11,608 nucleotides of DNA from Acidimicrobiia bacterium (GCA_030425785.1 JAUHYJ010000055.1:1-11608); one strand, 5' to 3'; shown: positions 1 through 8,847, counted from the stretch's first letter. Made by a program: numbers and translations. The notes: a model not told the origin generated them from the sequence alone.

Positions 1-3000
1 CACGACGACATCGCGCTCGCGCCCGACGCCGTGCGCCTCCTCGTCGAGGAGCTCTTCCGGTCGAACGCCGGCGTCGTCGGCCCGAAGCTCGTCGACTGGG
101 ACGAGCCGCGCCGGCTCCAGCACGTCGGGCTCGGCCTCGATCGCTTCGGCGAGGTCGACAGCATCATCGACCCGGGCGAGTTCGACCAGGAACAGCACGA
201 CGCCGTCCGCGACGTGTTCGTCCTGCCGTCGGCCTGCATGCTCGTGCGCGCCGACCTGTTCCGCACCCTCGGCGGCTTCGACCCCGGGATCACCTTCTAC
301 GGCGACGACGTCGAACTCTGCTGGCGTGTCCACCACACCGGGGCGCGCGTGATCGTCGCCCCCGAGGCCGTCGTTCGACACCGCGAACGCCTGGCCGAAC
401 GGCGCCCCGATCTGCCGCACCGCACCCTCCAGGCCCGGCATCGCATGCGCGCCGTCGCGACCCTGACGGGAGCGTCCCGGTTGCTCGGTCGGTCGATCCA
501 GCTCGTCCTGCTCACCGTCATCGAGCTCTTCGTCGGCCTATTCACCGGTCGGGTCGGCGAGGCACTGGCGTCCGGGCGTGCACTGCTGGGGCTCATCCCC
601 CGCACCGGGTCGATCATCTCGCGTCGCCGCGCCATCGCCGGGCAACGCATCGTCCACGAACGCGAGGTGTTGAGCCTGCAGCACCGGGGCAGCTCCCGGC
701 TCACCTCGTACCTGCGCGGGCGCGAGACCGCCACGTACGTCGGCGCCGACCGGACCGTGCGCCGGTGGCGTGAGGCCAGCTTCGGCCCGCCGCTCGCGTG
801 GATGCTCGTCGTCCTCGGCGTCGTCGTCGGCAGCCGCAGCTTCATCCGTGGGGAGGTGCCCCAGGTCGGCGAGTTCCTCGCGTTCCCCGAGAGTCCGGGC
901 GATCTGGTGGCCGACTACCGGGCGAGCTTCGACGGTCGATCGTTCGGCTCCGCCGCCGCACTGCCGACCGGATGGGTCGTGCTCGCCGGCCTCAGCGTGC
1001 TCACGCTGTTCCGGATGGCGGGTCTGCTCACCCTCACGATCGTCGGTGGGTACCTGCTCGGTGCACTCGGCGCCTGGCGGCTCGCCACCGTCTTCCCCGT
1101 CAACCGGGCCCGGATCGCGGCGATGGTCGTCTACGTCGCCACGCCGCTCGTCCCCGGTCTCCTGCAGCGCGGCGACTGGTCGGCGCTCGTCTGGTACGTC
1201 ACCCTCCCGTGGCTCGCCCACCTGTTGCGCCGGGTCGCGGCGCTCGAGGCCGCCGACCCCGGAGCGGTCGACCTCGACCTGACCGACGGCGTCGCTCCGG
1301 TCGGATGGCGCCACCGCGTCCGATCGATGGCGTTCCTGTCGCTGGCGCTCGCGTTGGCGACCGCGTTCGTGCCCCTCGTCATCGTCCTGTGGCTCGTCGT
1401 CGGATCGCTGCTCGCGCTCGGCACGCTGGTGGCGGGTGGCCAGTGGCGGGTCGCTGCGTGGCTGGCGGGCGGCACGGCGATCTCGGTCGTGGTCGCAGCG
1501 ATCCTCAACGTGCCGTGGGTCCTCGAGTGGACACCGGACGCCCTGTTCGGCGCCGAGCGCGCGGGGTCGACCGGTCGACCCCTGGCCGAGATCGCCAGCC
1601 TGTCGCCGACCACCGAGCGTTTCGCCGTCCTCGCGCTCGGGCTGTACCTGCCGGTCGTGGCCGCCGTGATGATCGCACGCGCCTGGCGGTTCACGTGGAG
1701 CGTCCGTGCGCTGCTGCTCGTCACCGTGTTCGGCGGGTTGCTCGTCGGGGCCGAGCGGGCCTGGTACGAGCCCGCCGTGCCGTCGTCGATGCTCGCCGTG
1801 CCGATCGCGCTCGGCCTCTCGCTCGCCGCGGCCGCCGTCGCCGGGGGGTTCGGGTCCGACGTGCTCGGGCGCGGGTTCGGCTGGCGACAGCCGCTCGCCG
1901 TGTTGGCGAACCTCGGTCTGGTCGTCGGGCTGGTTCCGGCGATCGTGTCGATCGGCGACGGTGCGTGGAACACCCCGACGTCGGCCACGGCCGGCCTGCT
2001 CGAGTCGCAACTCCCGGCCCAGGCCGGCGAGGGCGACTACCGCGCACTCCTGCTCGGCGATCCGCAGCTGTTGCCGGTCCCGGGTCGCACCTTCCGCCCC
2101 GGCGCCGCCTACGCGGTGATCGACGCCGGCGGGCTCGAGTTCACCGATCGGTTCTTCGTGCCGCCGACGCGTGCCGACGACGCCGTCGAGCGCGCACTCG
2201 GGCTCATCGCTGACGGCGCGACGCTCCGCGCCGGTCGCCTGCTCGCGCCGCTGGGCGTGCGCTACGTGGTGGTGCCCCTGACCGACGGCGTGGTCTCGAC
2301 GAGCGAGTCGCCGCTGCCGCTCCCGGTCGGCCTGCTCGACGCGCTCGAGAACCAGCTCGATCTGGGGGTCGTGCTCGGGCCGCCCTCGCTCGCGATCTTC
2401 GAGAACGAGGCCTGGATACCCGTCGGGGCCCAGCTGACCGGGCCGTCGGCCGAGGCCTCGCGGATCGCTGGCGACGAGAACCTGTCGCAGGTCGACCTCG
2501 AGGCCGTGCCGTCGATGATCGGCGTCGACACCGGTCCGCCGTCCGGCGTCAACCAGGTGGCGCCGGGCGTGGTGCACCTCGCGATCCCGTTCGACGAGCG
2601 CATCCGCCTCGACCTCGACGGCACCACGATCGAGCCCCGACCGGGTTTCGGGGTCACGACCGCGTTCGACGTCGACGCGACCGGTATCGGTCGGGTCGAC
2701 TACCTGCGCGACGACAGCCGCGGTTGGTGGATCGCGTCCCAGATGTCGCTGTGGTTCATCGTCCTCGTGATCGCCGCCGGTGTGCGGGCGTCGTTCGGCC
2801 GACGGCGCGGTGTCGAGACCGACGACGAGACCCTCATCGACCTCGACGAGGCGTGGGTGCCGGACGAGGCCGTCGTCGCGCCCGCGACCGACGCGACCGG
2901 GCCGATCTTCGGCGAAGCGCTCGTGTCCGATCAGGACACGCTCGGCTGGGACGCCGCCGACTGGGACGACGACGACTGGGATCCGGATGCGTGGGAGGCG

Positions 3001-3117
3001 GTCGCACCGCCGACGAGCGGACGCGCCGATCGTGCCGACGGCGGCCCCGACGCTGATCTCGACGACGGCCGTGACACCGGCCGCGACACCGGCCGCGACA
3101 CCGGGGAGCCGTCGTGA
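1..3117 (+). CDS. Glycosyltransferase family 2 fused to polytopic GT-C/YfhO-like membrane region (5' end cut by window)
   Basis: The frame is open from base 1 (1038 codons to TGA), so the true start lies upstream and the internal GTG at 31 is not the start. The first residues, HDDIALAP, match the metal-binding Asp region of family 2 glycosyltransferases, so roughly the first 100 residues are missing. The GT-A domain ends with GDDVELCWR (residues 101-109), equivalent to the (E/D)DVDLCWR catalytic-base motif of WbbL/rhamnosyltransferase-like enzymes. About a dozen hydrophobic segments follow (about 265-282, 325-410, 443-505, 541-652), then an extracytoplasmic region of about 250 residues with LGVRYVVV (751-758) and LAIFENE (797-803). 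A last membrane helix (911-929) precedes an acidic, Trp/Asp-rich, probably cytoplasmic tail. Inferred role: transfer of a sugar onto a lipid-linked or surface glycan. The GT2 call is firm; the membrane part is recognised only by style, and donor and acceptor are unknown. Confidence 0.85.
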   Translation, partial: HDDIALAPDAVRLLVEELFRSNAGVVGPKLVDWDEPRRLQHVGLGLDRFGEVDSIIDPGEFDQEQHDAVRDVFVLPSACMLVRADLFRTLGGFDPGITFYGDDVELCWRVHHTGARVIVAPEAVVRHRERLAERRPDLPHRTLQARHRMRAVATLTGASRLLGRSIQLVLLTVIELFVGLFTGRVGEALASGRALLGLIPRTGSIISRRRAIAGQRIVHEREVLSLQHRGSSRLTSYLRGRETATYVGADRTVRRWREASFGPPLAWMLVVLGVVVGSRSFIRGEVPQVGEFLAFPESPGDLVADYRASFDGRSFGSAAALPTGWVVLAGLSVLTLFRMAGLLTLTIVGGYLLGALGAWRLATVFPVNRARIAAMVVYVATPLVPGLLQRGDWSALVWYVTLPWLAHLLRRVAALEAADPGAVDLDLTDGVAPVGWRHRVRSMAFLSLALALATAFVPLVIVLWLVVGSLLALGTLVAGGQWRVAAWLAGGTAISVVVAAILNVPWVLEWTPDALFGAERAGSTGRPLAEIASLSPTTERFAVLALGLYLPVVAAVMIARAWRFTWSVRALLLVTVFGGLLVGAERAWYEPAVPSSMLAVPIALGLSLAAAAVAGGFGSDVLGRGFGWRQPLAVLANLGLVVGLVPAIVSIGDGAWNTPTSATAGLLESQLPAQAGEGDYRALLLGDPQLLPVPGRTFRPGAAYAVIDAGGLEFTDRFFVPPTRADDAVERALGLIADGATLRAGRLLAPLGVRYVVVPLTDGVVSTSESPLPLPVGLLDALENQLDLGVVLGPPSLAIFENEAWIPVGAQLTGPSAEASRIAGDENLSQVDLEAVPSMIGVDTGPPSGVNQVAPGVVHLAIPFDERIRLDLDGTTIEPRPGFGVTTAFDVDATGIGRVDYLRDDSRGWWIASQMSLWFIVLVIAAGVRASFGRRRGVETDDETLIDLDEAWVPDEAVVAPATDATGPIFGEALVSDQDTLGWDAADWDDDDWDPDAWEAVAPPTSGRADRADGGPDADLDDGRDTGRDTGRDTGEPS
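3067..3102 (+). repeat. Three tandem 12-bp units encoding GRDT x3
   Basis: Unit GGCCGCGACACC occurs at 3067-3078 (with T for C at its sixth base), 3079-3090 and 3091-3102, in frame with the glycosyltransferase gene. It encodes Gly-Arg-Asp-Thr three times at the extreme C-terminus of the acidic tail, just before the next gene's ribosome binding site. An exact 12-bp tandem repeat of this kind can change copy number by slippage without shifting the frame. Confidence 0.9.
3103..3108 (+). promoter_or_regulatory. Ribosome binding site for the DUF5719 gene, inside the upstream gene
   Basis: GGGGAG lies 5 nt before the GTG at 3114, within the last codons of the glycosyltransferase gene. This strong Shine-Dalgarno supports the GTG start and the 4-bp GTGA start/stop overlap, which implies translational coupling of the two genes. 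Confidence 0.7.
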
Positions 3118-4556
3118 AGCTCCAGCGTCGCCTCCCCGCCGTGATCCTGCTGCTGGCCGTCATCGTCGGTGCCGTGCTCACCCAGCGGACGACCGCCGAG
3201 CGCGACGTGCCGACGTTCAGCGTCACCGCGCAGGGCTGGATGCCGTCGGCCCCGTCCACCAGCGGTCTGCTCGAGTCGTGGTTCTGTCCCGGCGTGCCGG
3301 CCACCGGGGTCGACGGCGTCGAGGGCCGGCTCGTCATGGCCAACCGGACCGGCTCGACGCTCGAGGGCAGCGTGCTCGTCTTCAACGACGCGGTCGAGGA
3401 ACGCCGGCTCGCCCTGTCGATCGACCCGTGGGCGACGGCGACGCTCGACCTCGACGCCACGCTCCCCGGTGAGATCGTCGGCGCCGTGGTCGAGATCGAG
3501 GGCGGCGGAGCGCTGGTCGAACAACAGGCCATTCATCCCGACGGCGACAGCGTGTCGACGTGCGCCAACGCGACGTCCGATCAGTGGTTCCTCGCCGACG
3601 GCTACACGGTCGACGGCAGCCTCGACCAGGTCCTGCTCGCGAACCCGTTCGACCAGACGGTCGTCGTGAACGTCGAGTTCGCGACCGAGGCAGGCTTCCG
3701 CGACCCCGGCTCGTACAAGGGCCTGACGGTCGCACCGCGCAGCGTGCGAGCCATCGACCTCGGCGCACCCGGCGCCGGCGCGCAGAGCGAGCCCGTCCTC
3801 GCCGTCTCGGTCCGCGCCACTCGCGGCCGACTGGTCGTCGGACGATCCCAGATCTTCGAGGGCGCCGAGCGCTCGGGCGCCCAGGTCACGCTGGCGACAC
3901 CGGCGCTCCGCGAACAGTGGTGGTTCGTCGACGGCGAGCGCGGTGCGGGCATCGACGAGAACTACGTCATCTACAACCCGACGTCCGACCCCGTCGAGGT
4001 CGACGTGCTGTTCCTCGGCATCCCCGTCCCGGCGTTCGTCGAGGCCATCGAGGTGCCGGCGCGCGAAGCGGTCGTGTTCGATGCCGACACCGTCGCCGAC
4101 CTCCCCGAGGGAGGGCACACCGCCGTGTTCGCCACCGCCGACGGCACCTCGTCGGTGGTCGTCGACCGCGTGATGACCGAGCGGGTCGGTGACGCGACCG
4201 GCACCGGGGTGCTCACCGGCGCGGTGTTCCGCCAGGACGGGTACGCGCCACGCACGTGGTACGTCCCCGAGGGCCCGAATGCGCCGACCGAGGCCGCGCT
4301 CGTCGTGCACAACGCCGACAACTCACCCGGCACGCTCTCGGTGTTCGCCGTCGGCCGGTCCGGTCCGGTGCCCGTCGAGGGCCTCGTCGACGTGCCGTAC
4401 GCGGCTGCGCAGCGGATCACGATCGACCTCGTCGACCCGCTCGTGCTCGGTCGTCAGCTGGTGATCGAGGCGACGACCAACGTCCTGGTCGAGCGGTCGT
4501 TCCCGAACGGCGTGGGCGAGCTCAGGACCCCATCGTGGGCGATCCCGGCCGGATGA
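3114..4556 (+). CDS. DUF5719 family exported protein
   Basis: This 480-residue protein begins with a short basic stretch and a hydrophobic segment (residues about 7-23, LPAVILLLAVIVGAVLT), consistent with a signal peptide or N-terminal anchor, so the rest is probably extracytoplasmic. The body matches DUF5719 as I know it: ESWFCPG (54-60), a VEIEGGGALVEQ stretch (126-137), a following Cys150, then DQWFLADG (156-163). Cys58 and Cys150 could pair outside the membrane. Four similar blocks start with a W-[FY] pair at about 56, 158, 270 and 382, each followed about 18-20 residues later by an [AYH]N motif, suggesting repeated beta domains. The start overlaps the glycosyltransferase stop by 4 bp and has a good Shine-Dalgarno. 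The family's function is unknown; context suggests an accessory factor in surface glycan assembly. Confidence 0.85.
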   Translation: MKLQRRLPAVILLLAVIVGAVLTQRTTAERDVPTFSVTAQGWMPSAPSTSGLLESWFCPGVPATGVDGVEGRLVMANRTGSTLEGSVLVFNDAVEERRLALSIDPWATATLDLDATLPGEIVGAVVEIEGGGALVEQQAIHPDGDSVSTCANATSDQWFLADGYTVDGSLDQVLLANPFDQTVVVNVEFATEAGFRDPGSYKGLTVAPRSVRAIDLGAPGAGAQSEPVLAVSVRATRGRLVVGRSQIFEGAERSGAQVTLATPALREQWWFVDGERGAGIDENYVIYNPTSDPVEVDVLFLGIPVPAFVEAIEVPAREAVVFDADTVADLPEGGHTAVFATADGTSSVVVDRVMTERVGDATGTGVLTGAVFRQDGYAPRTWYVPEGPNAPTEAALVVHNADNSPGTLSVFAVGRSGPVPVEGLVDVPYAAAQRITIDLVDPLVLGRQLVIEATTNVLVERSFPNGVGELRTPSWAIPAG

Positions 4557-4584
4557 GCACGGCGACGGACGAGCGAGTGGGCCG

Positions 4585-5031
4585 ATGGACCGACTGATCC
4601 TCGCCGTCGTCGTCGTGATCGTCGCCGCCGCCATCGGCGAGGTGGTGCGGCGCCGTCGTGTCGCGGACCCGCCGACACAGGCCCGCTACGAGGCGCCCAG
4701 CCAGCTCGATCGCGCCGACTTCGACGGCGACGGCTGGTTGATCGCGGTGTTCACGTCCGATTCGTGCTCGACGTGCGCCGACGTCGTCCGCAAGGCCGAG
4801 GTCGTGCGCAGCGACGACGTCACGGTCCAGGCGGTGTCGTTCCAGGCCGGACGCGACCTCCACGAGCGCTACGACATCGACGCGGTTCCCTGCCTCGTGA
4901 TCGCCGATGGTGAGGGTGTCGTGCACCGCGCCTTCATCGGGCCGGTCACCGCCACCGACCTGTGGGCCGCGGTCGCCAACGCCCGCGAGCCGGGCAGCAT
5001 CGACACGTCGGGCGGGTGCGCCGACCACTGA
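4585..5031 (+). CDS. Membrane-anchored thioredoxin-like protein
   Basis: This 148-residue protein has one N-terminal hydrophobic helix (residues about 4-19) followed by RRRR, predicting an N-terminal anchor. The Arg cluster right after the helix favours a cytoplasmic C-terminal domain by the positive-inside rule, although many family members face outward. The thioredoxin fold is indicated by a beta strand ending in the CSTC redox motif (61-64), then RYDIDAVPCLVIAD, where Pro102 is the likely cis-proline. An extra Cys103 directly follows that proline, and another, Cys145, lies in the C-terminal GGCADH. The gene starts 28 bp after the DUF5719 stop, so it is probably in the same operon. No in-frame start lies closely upstream of this ATG. 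The substrate is unknown; a disulfide reductase or isomerase role for envelope proteins is plausible. Confidence 0.8.
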   Translation: MDRLILAVVVVIVAAAIGEVVRRRRVADPPTQARYEAPSQLDRADFDGDGWLIAVFTSDSCSTCADVVRKAEVVRSDDVTVQAVSFQAGRDLHERYDIDAVPCLVIADGEGVVHRAFIGPVTATDLWAAVANAREPGSIDTSGGCADH

Positions 5032-5033
5032 AC

Positions 5034-5047
5034 GGCCCCGACGGGCC
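5034..5047. terminator. Small hairpin between convergent genes, possible bidirectional terminator
   Basis: GGCCC (5034-5038), loop CGAC, GGGCC (5043-5047) forms a 5-bp stem. It fills almost all of the 16-bp gap between the thioredoxin-like stop (5031) and the permease stop (5048). There is no T-tract on either strand, so termination is inferred from position only. Confidence 0.35.
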
Positions 5048-6310
5048 TCAGTCGGTGCTTAGGCGCACGAGCCACGGCCGCAACCCGAAGCACGCGACCG
5101 CCAGAGCGGCCATGACCGACAGTGCGATCGGCTTGGTCCGCGCGAGCCGCACGATCAGGACCACGCCGACGACGATGCCGACCAGTGCGCCGACACCGAT
5201 CAGCCATCGGCGGCCGATGCCACGACGCAGCGCCAGCCCGTCGACGACCGCGAACGCCCCGAGGAACGTGAGGGATGCGGCCTCGACCAGCGACGACAGC
5301 GAGCCCGTCACGGCGAGGACGGCGGCGACGACCGCGATCGCCATCACGGCTCGATCGGGGACACCGTTCGAGTTCTCGTGGTCGACCCATCCCGGCAGCT
5401 CGCCGTCGTCGGAGACCCGCTCCGCGAGCTTCGCGGTGGAGAACAGCGTCGAGTTGATGGCGGCCGCCGTGGCGAACGCTGCCGCGACGGTCATCGCCGC
5501 CAGCCCGGCCGGCCCGGCGAGCTCGTCGCCGGCCGACGCGAGCGCCACCGTCCGCTCCGCGATCGCACCGTCGGCGCCGAGCACCATCGTGGCACCGAGT
5601 GCCACCAGCACGTAGATCGCCACCACGACCACCGACGACCACACGAGCACCGGCCGCAACGTCCGCGCCGGGTCCTCGAGGTCGTCGTAGTCGTAGGTGA
5701 GCAGCTGGAAACCCTCGTAGGAGACGAAGATCGCAGCCGCACCCGACAGGGCGGCAACCGGCCCGTGTGACGTGTCGCTCGGGGAGAGGGAGGCGGTGTC
5801 CCACTTGGTGAGACCCCACAAGGCGAGCGCGAGCAGCGCCAACAGATTGGCCGACACGATCACGATCTCGACCCGCGTGAGCGTGCCGGCACCGGCGAGG
5901 ATCACAGCGGTCAGGACGGTGAGGACCGCGATCGACAGCCCGCGCGTCAGCCAGGCCGACCCACCGACGGCGTTCGAGACGTACTGACCGAACGCGAAGG
6001 CGTACAGCGCCAGGGTCAGGGTGTATGCGATCAGCATCACCCACGACAGCGAGCCGGCCAGGCCCCGTCGGTCGACGTGCTCGAGGAAGGCGAACGCGCC
6101 GCCGCCGGTCTCGAACTCGTTCGACAGCGCGGCGTACGCCTCCGCGGTCGAGATCGCGACCACACCGGCGATCACGAAGGCGAGCCAGGTCCAGCGTCCG
6201 GCGGCCTCGACGACGACACCGAGGGCGACGTAGATGCCGCCGCCCACCATGCCGCCCACGACGAGCGCGGCCATCGACGGCCAGCGCAACCCGGCGGACG
6301 ACGAACTCAT
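5048..6310 (-). CDS. APC-superfamily amino acid/polyamine-type permease
   Basis: This 420-residue protein is almost entirely hydrophobic helices, about 11-12. The first carries the glycine-rich GGMVGGGIYVALG (residues 19-31), the unwound substrate-binding region of the first APC helix. SYEGFQLLTYDYDDLEDPARTLRP (starting at 197) matches the helix-6 and following-loop region of this family, where a Glu/Asp-rich loop precedes DP.RT. INSTLFSTAKLAERVSDDG (starting at 285) resembles the helix 8/loop region. It is likely a secondary transporter for amino acids or related amines, substrate undetermined. The frame stays open upstream into the ftsH 3' end, but the ATG at 6310 gives a normal N-terminus just before the first helix and follows a Shine-Dalgarno-like AGGGG. 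It begins 41 bp after the ftsH stop on the same strand, so co-transcription with ftsH is likely. Confidence 0.85.
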   Translation of the reverse strand: MSSSSAGLRWPSMAALVVGGMVGGGIYVALGVVVEAAGRWTWLAFVIAGVVAISTAEAYAALSNEFETGGGAFAFLEHVDRRGLAGSLSWVMLIAYTLTLALYAFAFGQYVSNAVGGSAWLTRGLSIAVLTVLTAVILAGAGTLTRVEIVIVSANLLALLALALWGLTKWDTASLSPSDTSHGPVAALSGAAAIFVSYEGFQLLTYDYDDLEDPARTLRPVLVWSSVVVVAIYVLVALGATMVLGADGAIAERTVALASAGDELAGPAGLAAMTVAAAFATAAAINSTLFSTAKLAERVSDDGELPGWVDHENSNGVPDRAVMAIAVVAAVLAVTGSLSSLVEAASLTFLGAFAVVDGLALRRGIGRRWLIGVGALVGIVVGVVLIVRLARTKPIALSVMAALAVACFGLRPWLVRLSTD

Positions 6311-6311
6311 C

Positions 6312-6330
6312 GCCCGGGGATTCCCCTGGC
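6312..6330 (-). promoter_or_regulatory. Hairpin covering the permease ribosome binding site
   Basis: On the permease mRNA this stretch reads GCC-A-GGGG-AAU-CCCC-G-GGC: a 4-bp GGGG/CCCC stem with an AAU loop, an A-G mismatch, then three more pairs. It ends 1 nt before the ATG at 6310. The only Shine-Dalgarno-like sequence (AGGGG) lies in its 5' arm, so folding would hide it. This may tune translation of the permease relative to ftsH, or act as a weak attenuator. It is inferred from sequence alone. Confidence 0.35.
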
Positions 6331-6351
6331 GACGAGCATCGAAACGACGGA

Positions 6352-8322
<1,971 letters not shown>

Positions 8323-8328
8323 ACACCA

Positions 8329-8334
8329 ATCCTA
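8329..8334 (-). promoter_or_regulatory. -10-like hexamer TAGGAT before ftsH (possible leaderless start)
   Basis: On the minus strand TAGGAT is followed by six bases (TGGTGT) and then the ftsH ATG. This is the spacing expected if transcription starts at or next to the start codon. The same bases contain AGGA, 7 nt from the ATG, so the site could instead be a plain Shine-Dalgarno. No convincing -35 box is visible. Confidence 0.4.
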
Positions 8335-8430
8335 CGGCGATGGGTCAGATTTTGGAGGCAGTCTTCGTGCGCGCCGCCGCCGGCGTCGTCGGCTCTCAGC
8401 TGGTGCTCAGGGCACGCCGTGGACATCCCC

Positions 8431-8510
8431 CACGAACACCACCACGAACATCACCACGAACATCACGGGGATCCGGCACGAACATGACGGGGATCCGGCA
8501 CGAAAATCCA
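8431..8510 (+). repeat. Direct-repeat array of CACGAA(C/A)A units, phased 12/12/22/22 bp
   Basis: CACGAACA begins at 8431, 8443, 8455 and 8477, with a diverged copy CACGAAAA at 8499. The first three units are 12 bp apart. The last steps are 22 bp because GGGGATCCGG is added at 8467-8476 and 8489-8498. The array lies in the roughly 220-bp gap between the divergent ftsH and DUF3499 genes, about 100 bp upstream of the ftsH start and about 30 bp upstream of the DUF3499 start. Spacings near one and two helical turns would suit cooperative binding of a regulator on one DNA face, but replication slippage is an alternative origin. Confidence 0.8.
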
Positions 8511-8532
8511 CCATCGGCGGTCGGTGACCGCG

Positions 8533-8538
8533 TACCGT
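8533..8538 (+). promoter_or_regulatory. -10-like hexamer TACCGT before the DUF3499 gene
   Basis: TACCGT lies 7 nt before the GTG at 8546. A small inverted repeat, CGGT-G-ACCG, sits just upstream at 8522-8530. The arrangement suggests a leaderless transcript beginning at or near that GTG. No ribosome binding site is visible for either candidate GTG. Confidence 0.4.
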
Positions 8539-8545
8539 GGCCGTC

Positions 8546-8770
8546 GTGGCGAGACTGTGTTCACGGACGGGCTGCAGCGAGCGGGCCGAGGTCACCCTCA
8601 CGTACGAGTACGCGACGGCGCACGCCTGGCTCGACGACCTGTCCGCCGAGCGTGACCCCCATGCCTACGACCTCTGTGCCCGCCACGCGGGACGCATGAC
8701 CCCGCCGCACGGGTGGCGCCTGCGCGACCGCCGCCACGATCACGACCGCACGTCGCTGATCGCCGTCTGA
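8546..8770 (+). CDS. DUF3499 family small cysteine-containing protein
   Basis: This 74-residue soluble protein opens MARLCSRTGC and continues with VTLTYEYA, DPHAYDLCARHAGR and PHGW, which match the DUF3499 pattern (CSR.GC, TLTY.Y, PH.YDLC..H, P.GW). Cys5, Cys10, Cys44 and His47 form a CX4C...CX2H set suited to binding one zinc ion. I chose the GTG at 8546 because the start then falls 7 nt after a -10-like TACCGT and gives the usual short N-terminus. The in-frame GTG at 8537 would add MAV and overlap that hexamer. Function is unknown. The family is widespread in actinobacteria, and from memory M. tuberculosis Rv3258c is a member lying near whiB2 and manB. Linkage to the glycosyltransferase/DUF5719 genes fits that neighbourhood. 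Confidence 0.85.
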   Translation: MARLCSRTGCSERAEVTLTYEYATAHAWLDDLSAERDPHAYDLCARHAGRMTPPHGWRLRDRRHDHDRTSLIAV

Positions 8771-8781
8771 CGGTCCCGCAG

Positions 8782-8829
8782 CCGACACGGCTCACAGCCC
8801 GACACATCTCGTAGCCCGACACAGTCGGG
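8782..8829 (+). repeat. Three CCGACAC direct repeats at exact 17-bp period, two within inverted repeats
   Basis: CCGACAC occurs at 8782-8788, 8799-8805 and 8816-8822. The second and third extend to GCCCGACACA. The first copy sits in AGCCG-ACA-CGGCT (8780-8792). The third sits in CCCGAC-ACA-GTCGGG (8815-8829), a 6-bp stem ending just upstream of the -10-like TACCCT. The stretch lies between the DUF3499 stop and the CPBP gene. It could be an operator, or the last hairpin could terminate the DUF3499 transcript. Confidence 0.65.
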
Positions 8830-8833
8830 GCGG

Positions 8834-8839
8834 TACCCT
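8834..8839 (+). promoter_or_regulatory. -10-like hexamer TACCCT before the CPBP protease gene
   Basis: TACCCT lies 8 nt before the GTG at 8848. No Shine-Dalgarno is visible between them, so a leaderless or nearly leaderless transcript is plausible. No clear -35 box is seen. Confidence 0.35.
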
Positions 8840-8847
8840 CAACCGCC

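Noticed and set aside
1..30. GTG at 31 as the start of the first gene
   Set aside because: The upstream in-frame residues HDDIALAP belong to the conserved glycosyltransferase core, so the gene begins before the window.
538..2577. 679-codon minus-strand open frame opposite the glycosyltransferase fusion
   Set aside because: Highly charged low-complexity translation with no family features, opposite a recognisable gene.
8431..8510. LexA-type SOS box made of direct GAAC half-sites
   Set aside because: The GAAC elements are 12 bp apart (N8), not the N7 direct repeat of alphaproteobacterial LexA, and no inverted GTTC partner is present as in actinobacterial SOS boxes.
8431..8510. CRISPR array
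   Set aside because: Repeat units are 8-12 bp with no unique spacers of normal length and no cas genes nearby.
8341..8699. Plus-strand frame starting MGQILEAVFVRAAAGVVG through the intergenic repeats
   Set aside because: No ribosome binding site; it runs through the repeat array into the DUF3499 gene in another frame and resembles no family.
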